Below are positions 54,322 through 63,028 of a stretch of 64,000 bases of DNA, in pieces. Position 1 is the stretch's first letter. Every line of letters starts with the position of its first letter. The stretch covers positions 1 to 64,000 of the forward strand of contig USPQ01000001.1 of NCBI GenBank assembly GCA_900556625.1. The letters run 5' to 3'. The position numbers and the translations under genes were made by a program. This DNA is from an uncultured Bacteroides sp. GTDB taxonomy: Bacteria > Bacteroidota > Bacteroidia > Bacteroidales > Bacteroidaceae. The notes beneath the pieces were generated by a model that was not told the origin of the DNA, did no database searches, and saw only the letters and a program-made list of their open reading frames with translations.

Positions 54322-55578
54322 TTATTCCAAGACTTTTAAACGAACAAGTTCGATTTTCGTCGCCGTCACCTTGATTATCTTGAATTGATAACGTCCGATC
54401 TGAATCACTTCATGTAATTTCGGGAAGCTCTGATATTGGCTCAGGATCAACCCTCCTACCGTCAGATAATCATCCGATTCGGGCAGGTCGAGTCCGAACG
54501 TCTCATTCACCTTCTCTATTTCCAGACGGGCGGCCAGCACATACTCATGTTCGTCTATCTGCTTGCAGATATAGGAGGTATTATCGTGCTCGTCCTCTAT
54601 ATCACCGAAAATCTCTTCCACCAGGTCTTCCAAGGACACAATGCCGGACGTGCCGCCAAATTCGTCTACCACTACGGCAATCGTCTTCTTCTGCTGCATA
54701 AACAGCTTCATCAGCTTATGTGCCGACATTGTTTCAGGCACAATCGGCACTTGCTTCACATTGTCGTGCCAGTCTTTCGGGGCACGAAACATTTCCGAAG
54801 AATGGATATAACCGACTACATTGTCGATATTCCCGTCGTATACGATTATCTTAGAGATACCGGACTCTATGAAACGGTTTTTCAGTTCGTCCAACGAGGT
54901 TGTCAGATCGACAGCTACCACCTCCGTACGCGGAACAATGCAGTCGCGTATTTTTATATTCGAGAAATCAAGCGCGTTCTGAAATATTTTTACTTCCGTA
55001 TCCAACTCTTCTTCATTCTCGGCATTGTCGATACTACTCTGTACAAAGTAATCCAGATCGACTTTTCCGAATGCGATATCAGACGCTTCCTTATTCACCT
55101 TCATGCCAAAAATGCGAAGGAACAAACAAGACAGTCCGGAGGATAATTTGGAGACGGGATACAAAATAATGTAACAGACAATAAGCGGAACGGCAAAAAC
55201 GTTCAGTACCAGATTGGGATTGATCTTGAACAATGTTTTCGGCAAAAACTCTCCGGTTACCAGGATGATTAAGGTAGAGATAACGGTCTGCGCCAGTACC
55301 ATAAGGAAGTGATTTTCTATGAATCCCGACAATAAATTGTCTCCGATAATCTGTGCCATCAGAATACCGTAGATAACCAAGGCTATATTGTTGCCCACCA
55401 GCATAGTGGAGATAAACTCATTCGGATTCTTGAAAAAGACAGACAGGATGCGGGAAGTGACTCCCCCTTTGCGTTCCATTTCAAAGCGCAGTTTGTCTAC
55501 CGAGACAAAAGCTATCTCCATTCCCGAAAAGAAGGCGGAGAAAACCATAGTGATAATTAGAGAGATATAAATATTCAT
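54322..55578 (-). CDS. CorC/HlyC-family (DUF21-CBS) transporter-like protein
   Basis: A 418-residue membrane protein. The N-terminal DUF21/CNNM domain has about four helices at 1-150 (MNIYISLIITMVFSAFFSGM, VLAQTVISTLIILVTGEFLP, VPLIVCYIILYPVSKLSS). A pair of CBS domains follows at about 205-325 (IVPRTEVVAVDLTTSLDELK, KTIAVVVDEFGGTSGIVSLE), and a CorC_HlyC module closes the chain (VNETFGLDLPESDDYLTVGG). Members move divalent cations such as magnesium or cobalt, or act in gliding (GldE) in related phyla. Old annotations call it hemolysin; no lytic role is implied. lptC precedes it by 3 bp. Confidence 0.9.
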   Translation of the reverse strand: MNIYISLIITMVFSAFFSGMEIAFVSVDKLRFEMERKGGVTSRILSVFFKNPNEFISTMLVGNNIALVIYGILMAQIIGDNLLSGFIENHFLMVLAQTVISTLIILVTGEFLPKTLFKINPNLVLNVFAVPLIVCYIILYPVSKLSSGLSCLFLRIFGMKVNKEASDIAFGKVDLDYFVQSSIDNAENEEELDTEVKIFQNALDFSNIKIRDCIVPRTEVVAVDLTTSLDELKNRFIESGISKIIVYDGNIDNVVGYIHSSEMFRAPKDWHDNVKQVPIVPETMSAHKLMKLFMQQKKTIAVVVDEFGGTSGIVSLEDLVEEIFGDIEDEHDNTSYICKQIDEHEYVLAARLEIEKVNETFGLDLPESDDYLTVGGLILSQYQSFPKLHEVIQIGRYQFKIIKVTATKIELVRLKVLE

Positions 55579-55581
55579 AGC

Positions 55582-56232
55582 TTATTTCACAGAATCTTTT
55601 TTCACGGAATCCGGCAAGGCTTTCAGTTCCGGCTGCGTGGTGCCCGCTTCATCATCCACATAAAAAATACCCTCTATATTGTGAATGGTGTAAACTGTCA
55701 TTTGCTGGTTGGAGTCGAAGCCATGTCCGGTGATAGTACGGTCCGGCTGCTGAATACGTATAAACTTGTCAGAATACACCTTCTGGGTAGCTTCGTTCCA
55801 ATATAACAATTCCGTATTGAAACGTTCGCCTTTCCGGTTCTGTATATCTACGTTCCCTATCAGCTTCCAAAGCCTTTCTTTGTCATAGTAGTAGGCAGTA
55901 TCCGCTTTGATACTGGCTTCTATATGAAAGATAGAGTCAAACTGTTCCAGATATACTCCTTTTTCAAATGCCCAATAAGAAGGTTTCTTTCGGTCGAACA
56001 CCTGCCACTCTTCCGTATTCACTCTATAACGTGTCACTCCGGAATCGGATATAAGGGTAGTGACCCCTAGCGTACTCATCATCGGAAGAGAATCCCGTTC
56101 AGTGATAGCTTCACCTATCGCTTTCGACTTGCCGCCACAGGAAGGAAATAAAAGAAGCATAACAATTGTCCCCAGGACAATTGTTATGCTCATGCTTTTA
56201 TGCAATAAACGTTTTCTTCGTTTTCGCAACAT
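55582..56232 (-). CDS. lptC: LPS export protein LptC
   Basis: About 216 residues from the ATG at 56232 (MLRKRRKRLLHKSMSITIVL). The membrane helix is ITIVLGTIVMLLLFPSCGG; Cys in FPSC may be lipidated. The LptC beta-jellyroll follows: VTRYRVNTEEWQVFDRKKPS, YWAFEKGVYLEQFDSIFHIE, ADTAYYYDKERLWKLIGNVD, FNTELLYWNEATQKVYSDKF, RTITGHGFDSNQQMTVYTIH. LptC carries LPS from the inner-membrane LptBFG to LptA. A longer frame from 56289 would overlap the upstream TPR gene by 53 bp, so the shorter start (4 bp gap) is chosen. LptE lies 9 kb away in another operon. Confidence 0.9.
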   Translation of the reverse strand: MLRKRRKRLLHKSMSITIVLGTIVMLLLFPSCGGKSKAIGEAITERDSLPMMSTLGVTTLISDSGVTRYRVNTEEWQVFDRKKPSYWAFEKGVYLEQFDSIFHIEASIKADTAYYYDKERLWKLIGNVDIQNRKGERFNTELLYWNEATQKVYSDKFIRIQQPDRTITGHGFDSNQQMTVYTIHNIEGIFYVDDEAGTTQPELKALPDSVKKDSVK

Positions 56233-56236
56233 ACAT

Positions 56237-57559
56237 TTATCTAATCGTTGTAGTCTCTCCGATCCAACCGCCGATAGTGATGCGGTCACCGGCTTTATAA
56301 CCTAACATGAAAAGGTCTTTAGCCTGCGGAGTATGAGCAGAATATCTGCCAATCAACTTGTTCGCTTCTTCAGCCACACTAGGATCTACCGCCTTTGCAC
56401 GTTGCAGTTTGTCAATCACTGCAAAATAAGTACACTTGTTCAGAGCGGATTCATCGCTCCAGTTAGGACTCATCGCATAAAGGTTAGCTATCAGAATGTA
56501 AGGAGCACCATAATTTTCGTTGAAGCTGATGGCCTTCTGGCAATAAGATCTAGCCTGAGACAGTTTCTTGGCGGAAGCCAATACCGCTGCTGCCGCATAC
56601 GCCTTTTCTGCTTTCTTCAAATTGTCAGTCTCCAAGTTCACTGCTTCGTCAAAGAACTTCACAGCACTGTCGATATCACCTTTCTTGAATGCCTGATATG
56701 CACATCCTGTGGCAGCTTCGGCAGTAGGTTCCATTTTATAAGCATAGAATGATGCCTGCAAATATGCTTCACTTTCAGTACATTTCATCATTTTCATAAT
56801 ATCAATGACTTTCTTCAAGTATGCCAGATCCGTTTGATTAGCTTCCACCTTCGGTCCGTAAATACCTTGCAATGATTCACAATCGGCAGTTCCGCTATTA
56901 ACGAACAAAGCGACCAAGTTATCTTTGATACCCATATAGGCTTTCTTCTTTGATTCCTTAGTCTCGGCAGCAATAGCTGCATCTGCATACTCGGAAGCAG
57001 CCAGATAATCCTGAATGAATTGTTCCTTATGAGTAGGATCCGCTTTTAACTTATCCAATGACATCTGCAAGAAATAGAACAAAGTAGCGGCAGCCGACTC
57101 ACCTTTCACAGCGTTGACAGACTGGCCCAACCACTGATAAGCCTGATTAACGTCCAACTTCGGAGCAAAAGCGATATAATCTACAGCCTTGATACCCAAT
57201 GCTTCTTCAGGAGAAGAGACCTTTACTCCCTTAGCCAAGAAGTCAGGCGTATATTTGATACGCAAATCGTGCGTATTCATCAGTTCATTAAAATATTTCT
57301 GATAATCCGGATTGTTTCTGTCTTTGATTTGCCCCATCAAACCTTTCAGAATTTTATATCCGTCCGTAAAAGTATAGAAACGAAGCGTCGGGCAATTTTC
57401 CAACACAGCTTTCCATGGAGTATACGCATCTTTAAAGTTACCTGCACGCACAGCTTCATGCGAGATACTACTGTTTGAATTACAGTTCGCATCCTGTGCT
57501 ACCACAGTAGTCGCCCCTGCTGAAAGGAACAACATAGCCACAAGCGTTTTAATCTTCAT
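56237..57559 (-). CDS. Secreted TPR-containing protein
   Basis: A 440-residue protein with a signal peptide (MKIKTLVAMLFLSAGATTVVAQ) and no lipobox, so probably periplasmic. It contains several TPR-like helical pairs: HEAVRAGNFKDAYTPWKAVL, YQAFKKGDIDSAVKFFDEAV, YAAAAVLASAKKLSQARSYC, EEANKLIGRYSAHTPQAKDL. It ends in a short beta-rich segment (GDRITIGGWIGETTTIR). TPR proteins act as scaffolds; its partner is unknown. It is flanked by an outer-membrane beta-barrel gene (62 bp upstream) and lptC (4 bp downstream), so an outer-membrane assembly role is plausible. Confidence 0.8.
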   Translation of the reverse strand: MKIKTLVAMLFLSAGATTVVAQDANCNSNSSISHEAVRAGNFKDAYTPWKAVLENCPTLRFYTFTDGYKILKGLMGQIKDRNNPDYQKYFNELMNTHDLRIKYTPDFLAKGVKVSSPEEALGIKAVDYIAFAPKLDVNQAYQWLGQSVNAVKGESAAATLFYFLQMSLDKLKADPTHKEQFIQDYLAASEYADAAIAAETKESKKKAYMGIKDNLVALFVNSGTADCESLQGIYGPKVEANQTDLAYLKKVIDIMKMMKCTESEAYLQASFYAYKMEPTAEAATGCAYQAFKKGDIDSAVKFFDEAVNLETDNLKKAEKAYAAAAVLASAKKLSQARSYCQKAISFNENYGAPYILIANLYAMSPNWSDESALNKCTYFAVIDKLQRAKAVDPSVAEEANKLIGRYSAHTPQAKDLFMLGYKAGDRITIGGWIGETTTIR

Positions 57560-57621
57560 TGTATTTAATTTTTAGTTGTTATTATAAAGTCGTCTATTCT
57601 CTCTCACTTTGTTGCAACTAA

Positions 57622-58911
57622 TTATTCTACCCGGCGCTTGAAGAACCAACGTTCGTTGAACGTCAATCCAATGCTCACACGGAAGATGTTTTCATTCACC
57701 ATATTCGTTTCCAATCCTTTGACGCGGACAAACTGCCCACTTATACTGAGAATGGAACGCGAACGAGGAACAGGCAAACCGAAACCGGCAGTCACGCCAT
57801 ATTCGCGGGAAGCCTTTTCACCGTTGATTTTATAATACGGAGTCGTATAATAAGCTCCCAAACGATATTTAATATGGGCAAGATAAGAGCGTCCTATCAA
57901 ATTAGGAATGTACTCCGCACCCATTGATATTTTATGACGGTCACAGTAAGTATATGTTTCATGCATATCATTGTCCACATCATCACCCTTATAGTTTACA
58001 TCAGCCCATTTCTGAAGACTATAATCAACACCTACCGTCAAATGCCTATTATAATTGTAAGTAACTCCCACACCAAAAGAATTAGGCAATCCCAATGTTG
58101 CATCCAACTCATTGCTAACCGTTGTACTAGCCTGCGTGGTTACCGTTACATCGTTATTCAAATTATGCTTCGGCGAATAAACCGCACCGATTGTCACCGA
58201 ATGTTTTTTGCCAAAGTCCTGCGTATACTGTGCGCCAAAATCCAACTTATAATCAGAAACAGACACAGCATTCTGTCTCACAAATGAATAAGAAGAAGAT
58301 GTATTCGGATAAAGCATTGTCAATGAACGAGTGATATCTCCCCAAAAATAAGAAACATTGACTCCCAAAGACAAATTCTTTAAAACCTTCACTCCTACTC
58401 CCGCATACAACTGGTGCAACCCGCCATCTCCGGCAAGAGTCTTTGTATAGTCCGGCGTCGCGTCATTGGCGCCAGGTGTTGTTTCCGCAGTACCGCTATG
58501 ACTTTCCGACACATTATATCCGACACTTGAGAAAGGCAATAGCCCCACACTCATTGCTATTCTAGGATGCAAGCGGAATTGCATTGCCAGATAGTCAAAA
58601 CTAGAGTTCTTAGCGTTCAGCTTCACACCGCCGTTATTGACATTCATATTTTGCAGACTGACACCTCCTTCGAAAATGAAAGTCAGAGAGTCAATGGCTG
58701 TATACGAAGCAGGATTCAATGGATTGATCTGCGCTCCATCACGGAGTCCAAAAGCAATTCCTCCCATCGCCTTGCTATTTCCGAAACTTTGATCGGACAA
58801 ATCGCCATAGCCATATCGTGTATAAGGAGAGTTTGTATTATTTTGAGCAATTGCCATTCCGGTAACCATCGTGAGCAAAAGCGCACATAGTGTGTGTTTA
58901 AATCCTACCAT
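57622..58911 (-). CDS. Outer-membrane beta-barrel protein, FadL/OmpP1-like
   Basis: A 429-residue protein with a signal peptide ([23 protein letters not shown]). The mature part begins [19 protein letters not shown] and contains alternating strands with aromatic girdle residues ([22 protein letters not shown], [40 protein letters not shown]). The C-terminal strand ends with [12 protein letters not shown] rather than the common aromatic last residue. No plug or enzyme motif is seen. It resembles the transporter-like barrels for hydrophobic compounds, but the role is unknown. Its start overlaps the end of coaX by 14 bases, indicating coupled translation. Confidence 0.8.
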   Translation of the reverse strand: MVGFKHTLCALLLTMVTGMAIAQNNTNSPYTRYGYGDLSDQSFGNSKAMGGIAFGLRDGAQINPLNPASYTAIDSLTFIFEGGVSLQNMNVNNGGVKLNAKNSSFDYLAMQFRLHPRIAMSVGLLPFSSVGYNVSESHSGTAETTPGANDATPDYTKTLAGDGGLHQLYAGVGVKVLKNLSLGVNVSYFWGDITRSLTMLYPNTSSSYSFVRQNAVSVSDYKLDFGAQYTQDFGKKHSVTIGAVYSPKHNLNNDVTVTTQASTTVSNELDATLGLPNSFGVGVTYNYNRHLTVGVDYSLQKWADVNYKGDDVDNDMHETYTYCDRHKISMGAEYIPNLIGRSYLAHIKYRLGAYYTTPYYKINGEKASREYGVTAGFGLPVPRSRSILSISGQFVRVKGLETNMVNENIFRVSIGLTFNERWFFKRRVE

Positions 58912-59629
58912 TATTATAGTTTAAAATTCTATTTAATCCTTTCAACACTAAAAATCTATCTGCAAAGATGATACTTTTTACGCTGCTATCAAAAGAAAAT
59001 TCATCTCCACCCGTTAAAAAAACCAAAAGTTCAGGATATTTATGCTTCATAGACTCAATATAACCTGAAATTTCGTATTCCATCCCTTTTAAGACTCCGG
59101 CACGTATAGCCGTTTCAGTATCCCGTCCCATCGGGAGTTTGCGCCCGTTGGTATCCACCAGAGGCAAACGTCCGGTGAACTGCTGGAGCGCTTTGAAACG
59201 CATTTGCATACCGGGAGAAATATTACCGCCATGATACTGACCTTTCGAGTCAATGAACTCATAAGTAATACAAGTCCCTGCGTCAATGACTAATATATTT
59301 CTATGCGGGAACTGTTCATTCGCACCTACCACAGCAGCCATACGGTCGTATCCCAATGTTTCAGGAGTCTCGTACAAGTTGACCACCGGCAGAGGTGTCT
59401 CATGATTCAACCAGAGTAAAGGAAACGGCAAAGCAGCCAGATCCGCCAACACCCGTTCGTTCAAATCAATGACAGTAGCCACAATCCCCTGATTCACCGG
59501 ATATTTGGCGCAAAGTGTTTTCAAGCAATCCAATGACTGATTGGATTCTGTGAGCACTTCCACCATCTCCCCGTCATTGAAGAGAGCGACTTTCGCCATC
59601 GTATTTCCTATGTCGATAATTAAATTCAA
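58898..59629 (-). CDS. coaX: Type III pantothenate kinase, TTG start
   Basis: A 243-residue kinase for the first step of coenzyme A synthesis. Motifs: [15 protein letters not shown] (phosphate 1), [39 protein letters not shown] (phosphate 2), [20 protein letters not shown], and [16 protein letters not shown]. The start is set at the TTG at 59629 (N-terminus NLIIDIGNT), as in other CoaX proteins. The nearest in-frame ATG, at 59725, lies upstream of the -7 element at 59654-59661, and would add 32 hydrophobic residues that look like an accidental frame. It overlaps the next gene by 14 bases. Confidence 0.92.
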   Translation of the reverse strand: MNLIIDIGNTMAKVALFNDGEMVEVLTESNQSLDCLKTLCAKYPVNQGIVATVIDLNERVLADLAALPFPLLWLNHETPLPVVNLYETPETLGYDRMAAVVGANEQFPHRNILVIDAGTCITYEFIDSKGQYHGGNISPGMQMRFKALQQFTGRLPLVDTNGRKLPMGRDTETAIRAGVLKGMEYEISGYIESMKHKYPELLVFLTGGDEFSFDSSVKSIIFADRFLVLKGLNRILNYNNGRI

Positions 59630-59653
59630 TGCGTTTTTTATCTTTAGCGGGCG

Positions 59654-59661
59654 CAAAGGTA
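59654..59661 (-). promoter_or_regulatory. -7 promoter element for coaX
   Basis: TACCTTTG on the minus strand matches TAnnTTTG. Transcription should start near 59647, 18 bases before the TTG start codon, which decides the coaX start. Confidence 0.65.
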
Positions 59662-59758
59662 TAGTAAAAAAAGAAAAGATGAAGCATACGAAAAGAATTA
59701 TCTTATCAAAAACGTTGCAAACCATTGAAATATAAGTGATTTCACCATACTTGTATAC

Positions 59759-59788
59759 TTGAAAGCTTTATAGATTTTCATACATTTG
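59759..59788 (+). promoter_or_regulatory. Complete Bacteroides promoter of a possible small RNA
   Basis: TTG at 59759-59761, a 19-base spacer and TACATTTG at 59781-59788 fit the -33/-7 consensus. It faces away from coaX and lies 250 bases before lnb. Confidence 0.6.
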
Positions 59789-59794
59789 ACAAGT

Positions 59795-59935
59795 TCCGAT
59801 TAGCTATAATGAAAGCAAAATTAGCTATAAAGAGATGACCACTGTGCAGCACAGGGTATCTTGAGGGTAAAAGCCTATGATTTTCTTTATGTAATAACGT
59901 ACACGGACGCAGGCGCGAGAGAACACGCTTTTTTT
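59795..59935 (+). ncRNA. Candidate small RNA between coaX and lnb
   Basis: Starting a few bases after a good promoter, this stretch has no open frame of note. It contains the tight hairpin CTGTG-CAG-CACAG (near 59841-59853). A GCG/CGC-closed stem near 59913-59928 is followed by seven T (59929-59935), a weak terminator. It could instead be the leader of lnb, whose own weak -7-like element (TATATTCG) lies at 59990-59997. No known RNA family was recognised. Confidence 0.4.
59800..59830. repeat. Direct repeat TTAGCTATAA, 21-bp period
   Basis: Two exact copies (59800-59809 and 59821-59830) are spaced by 21 bases, two helical turns, at the start of the candidate small RNA. This arrangement is typical of an operator for a dimeric or tandem-binding regulator. 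Confidence 0.5.
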
Positions 59936-60035
59936 CTAATAAATATAATAATATAGAGAAAACAATAAGTAGTATACATCGATTCTTCGTATATTCGCCG
60001 CCGAATAAAAAGAATTTCCCCAAAAGAAACGTCCG

Positions 60036-61259
60036 ATGAAACGATTTAATGACTTTTTCCGCTGTATGTCGCCGCTTGTGCTATTCATGTTGTTCTTTTC
60101 CACCACTGATGTGTCCGCAATGAAAAGCAACGGTCCGGCCGCAGACGGTCATGACTCCATCCGTATCAGCCTGCTGACCTGTGCTCCCGGCGAGGAGATT
60201 TATTCTCTGTTCGGACATACAGCCATCCGTTACGAAAATCCTTCACAAGGGATTGACGTAGTTTTCAACTACGGTCTGTTCAGCTTCAACACCCCCAACT
60301 TCATACTTCGCTTCTCTCTCGGAGAGACAGATTATCAACTAGGCGCAACCGATTATGCCCATTTTGCGGCAGAATACGCATTCTTCGGACGTAGCGTATG
60401 GCAACAGACTCTGAACCTGACCGAAAGAGAAAAGGCCGAATTAATCCGTCTGCTACAAGAGAATTATCGGCCCGAGAACCGGGTGTATCGTTATAATTTT
60501 TTTTACGACAATTGCGCCACCCGCCCCCGCGACAAGATAGAAGAAAGTATTGCCGGAAAAGTGATTTATCCCGCAAAACCGCAGGACGGCTCACGGTCTT
60601 TCCGCGACATCGTGCATCAATATTGCAAAGGTCATCCGTGGGCACGCTTCGGCATTGACTTATGTATCGGAAGCGAAGCAGACCGTCCTATCACACAGCG
60701 ACAGATGATGTTTGCCCCATTTTATCTGATGGATGCTTTTGCCGGAGCGCAAATTGAGAATGACTCCATTCAGCGACCGCTTGCGGAAGCCGCCCGACTG
60801 ATTGTAGACGCCACTCCCGGGACGGATGAAAGCGGCTGGATATTCACTCCGTTACAATGCGCCCTGCTTTTATTTATATTGACAGTCGGCGCTACCATCT
60901 ACGGTATCCGTCGAAGAACCGGACTATGGGGAGTAGACCTCTTCCTTTTCAGCGCGGCAGGTATCGTAGGTTGTGTTCTTGCCTTTCTGGCTTTCTTTTC
61001 CGAACACCCGGCCGTCAGTTCCAATTTCTTATTGTTCGTGTTTCATCCCGGACAACTTCTCTTCCTTCCCTACATCATTTATTGTGACCGAAAAGGAAAG
61101 AAATGTTGGTATCTGACCTTGAATTTGATCGTTTTAACACTTTTTATAGTGCTTTTTCCGCTAATTCCACAAAGATTTGACTTAGCTGTTGTACCTTTGG
61201 CACTCAGTTTGCTGGTACGTTCAGTGAGCAACTTAATTGTGACATCTAAAAAGAAATAA
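60036..61259 (+). CDS. lnb: Lnb-type lipoprotein N-acyltransferase (DUF4105)
   Basis: A 407-residue membrane enzyme candidate. The signal/anchor segment is residues about 11-28. The periplasmic DUF4105 (Lnb N-terminal) domain covers about 40-260 with CAPGEEIYSLFGHTAIRY (His61) and NFFYDNCATRPRDKI (Cys160), the likely Cys-His catalytic pair. Five membrane helices follow (about 274-292, 300-320, 332-350, 358-376, 381-399). I recall this family being shown to N-acylate lipoproteins in Bacteroides, replacing Lnt; the annotation rests on that memory and the motif. The gene shares one base with the next (TAATG), so the two are translationally coupled. The window is rich in lipoproteins that would be its substrates. 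Confidence 0.8.
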   Translation: MKRFNDFFRCMSPLVLFMLFFSTTDVSAMKSNGPAADGHDSIRISLLTCAPGEEIYSLFGHTAIRYENPSQGIDVVFNYGLFSFNTPNFILRFSLGETDYQLGATDYAHFAAEYAFFGRSVWQQTLNLTEREKAELIRLLQENYRPENRVYRYNFFYDNCATRPRDKIEESIAGKVIYPAKPQDGSRSFRDIVHQYCKGHPWARFGIDLCIGSEADRPITQRQMMFAPFYLMDAFAGAQIENDSIQRPLAEAARLIVDATPGTDESGWIFTPLQCALLLFILTVGATIYGIRRRTGLWGVDLFLFSAAGIVGCVLAFLAFFSEHPAVSSNFLLFVFHPGQLLFLPYIIYCDRKGKKCWYLTLNLIVLTLFIVLFPLIPQRFDLAVVPLALSLLVRSVSNLIVTSKKK

Positions 61260-62833
61260 TGAAAGGATTACTGACTTCCCTTATCACCGTACTTACCTTC
61301 ACCGGGCTACAAGCCCAGTCGTTGCCTGCCGCACCCAAGCTCGTGGTGGGACTAACGATTGACCAACTGCGTACGGACTACTTGGAAGCATTCTCATCAC
61401 TTTACGGAGAGAAAGGTTTCAAACGCCTTTGGAAAGAGGGAAGAGTGTTCTATAATGCCGAATATACTTTCAGCGGTGTAGACCGCTCGTCTGCCATAGC
61501 CGCCATTTACAGCGGAACGACTCCCTCCATGAACGGAATCATCTCCAAGCGATGGATGGACGCGGCTACCCTACGTCCTGTCAACAGCACAGACGACACG
61601 GCTTTCATGGGGTACTATACCGACCAGACGTGTTCTCCTTCCAAATTATTGACTTCCACCATTGCCGATGAGCTCAAAATAGCGACTCAAGGCAAGGGGC
61701 TTGTATATGCCATCGCCCCCAAATGTGACGCGGCGATTCTTGCCGCCGGACATGCCGGGAACGGTGCTTTCTGGCTCAATCCCAACACGGGAAAATGGAG
61801 CGGAACAACTTATTACGGAGAATTTCCTTGGTGGGCAAGTCAGTACAACGACCGCCAAGCCGTCGATTTCCGTATTGCGAATATCGTATGGGAACCGGTA
61901 TTTCCTCGCGGGATGTACACATTCTTGCCAGATTGGCGGGATATGGTTTTCAAATATAAATTTGATGACGACCGCAACAACAAGTACCGCCGTTTCATCA
62001 CCAGCCCTTTCGTGAACGATGAAGTGAATGCGCTTGCCGAAGAAGCATTGAACAAGAGTTCAATCGGCATGGACGACATTACTGACTTATTGGCACTGAC
62101 TTATTATGCCGGCAACTACGCACATAAATCCGTACAGGAATGTGCAATGGAAATGCAGGATACCTACGTGCGCATTGACCGTAGTATTGCCAACCTGCTC
62201 GAACTGCTCGATAGGAAAGTGGGCTTGCAGAACGTGCTCATCTTCGTCACTTCCACCGGATATACAGACAGCGAATCGTCTGATTCGGGATTATACAAAA
62301 TTCCCGGAGGAGAGTTCTACCTCAACCGTTGCGCCGCTTTGCTGAATATGTATCTGATGGCTACGTACGGAGAAGGAAAGTATGTGGAAACTTATCACAA
62401 CCAACAGATTTATCTGAATCATAAGTTGCTGGAACAAAAGCAACTCAATCTGACGGAAGTACAAGAGAAGTCCGCCGAATTCCTGATGCAATTCAGTGGA
62501 GTGAATGAGGCATATTCCGCCAACAGGCTTCTGTTGGGTTCGTGGACTCCGGAAATCCACAAAATACGTAACGGATATCATCGTAAACGCTCGGGGGATC
62601 TGGTAATCGATGTTCTTCCCGGATGGTCAATCGTTGACGAGAACAGCCACGAGAACAAGGTGGTACGCCATTCGTTCATCCCCTCACCGCTGATTTTCAT
62701 CGGTCACTCGGTGAAACCGGCTATCATACAGACTCCTGTAACCATTGAACATATTGCGCCTACACTGGCTCATTTCATGCGTATCCGGGCTCCCAATGCC
62801 TGCAGCTCCGCCCCTATTACCGACTTGCGGTAA
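61259..62833 (+). CDS. Alkaline-phosphatase-fold protein lacking metal ligands (probable pseudoenzyme)
   Basis: A 524-residue exported protein (signal peptide to about LQAQ20) of the PafA-type alkaline phosphatase superfamily: GLTIDQLRTDYL (Asp35 kept), FSGVDRSSAIAAIYSGTTPS in place of the usual T-G-P-G-H block, AAGHAGNGAFWLN, DTYVRIDRSIANLLELLD and IAPTLAHFMRIRAP. Key metal ligands seem lost: the TDYxGH motif reads TYYAGN (281-286), and the TADHG motif reads TSTGY (331-335). His464 (NSHEN) may remain. Length is near normal, so this is a diverged fold rather than a truncation. It starts on the lnb stop (TAATG). It may bind a phosphorylated lipid or act as a regulatory partner; the alignment should be checked. 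Confidence 0.8.
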   Translation: MKGLLTSLITVLTFTGLQAQSLPAAPKLVVGLTIDQLRTDYLEAFSSLYGEKGFKRLWKEGRVFYNAEYTFSGVDRSSAIAAIYSGTTPSMNGIISKRWMDAATLRPVNSTDDTAFMGYYTDQTCSPSKLLTSTIADELKIATQGKGLVYAIAPKCDAAILAAGHAGNGAFWLNPNTGKWSGTTYYGEFPWWASQYNDRQAVDFRIANIVWEPVFPRGMYTFLPDWRDMVFKYKFDDDRNNKYRRFITSPFVNDEVNALAEEALNKSSIGMDDITDLLALTYYAGNYAHKSVQECAMEMQDTYVRIDRSIANLLELLDRKVGLQNVLIFVTSTGYTDSESSDSGLYKIPGGEFYLNRCAALLNMYLMATYGEGKYVETYHNQQIYLNHKLLEQKQLNLTEVQEKSAEFLMQFSGVNEAYSANRLLLGSWTPEIHKIRNGYHRKRSGDLVIDVLPGWSIVDENSHENKVVRHSFIPSPLIFIGHSVKPAIIQTPVTIEHIAPTLAHFMRIRAPNACSSAPITDLR

Positions 62834-62886
62834 AAGTTTACTCATAAAAACAGGGTGCAAAACATAAATAAATCAGCATTTTAATG

Positions 62887-62894
62887 TAACTTTG
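62887..62894 (+). promoter_or_regulatory. -7 promoter element for secA
   Basis: TAACTTTG matches TAnnTTTG. The predicted transcript would begin near 62900 and carry the inverted repeat below in its leader. Confidence 0.5.
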
Positions 62895-62905
62895 CAGGGA
62901 TTATC

Positions 62906-62994
62906 CACCATGGATCCCACAGATTCACTCAGATTGAAAAGAAAAATCTGTGTCCTGTATAAAAGATCCGTGAGAATCTGTGAAATCCGTGGTG
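62906..62994. repeat. Imperfect inverted repeat in the secA leader
   Basis: CACCATGGATCCCACAGATTC (first base 62906; 21 bases, written here in two parts as CACCATGGATC and CCACAGATTC) pairs with 62974-62994 with three mismatches. Inside, CAGATT (62930-62935) pairs with AATCTG (62945-62950). The 195-bp gap has no gene. The repeated words ATCCGTG and AATCTGTG resemble those of the dyad near 45560, suggesting a dispersed family of short elements. Confidence 0.55.
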
Positions 62995-63028
62995 CAAAAA
63001 AGATAAATAATAAACTAAATAATAGAAC

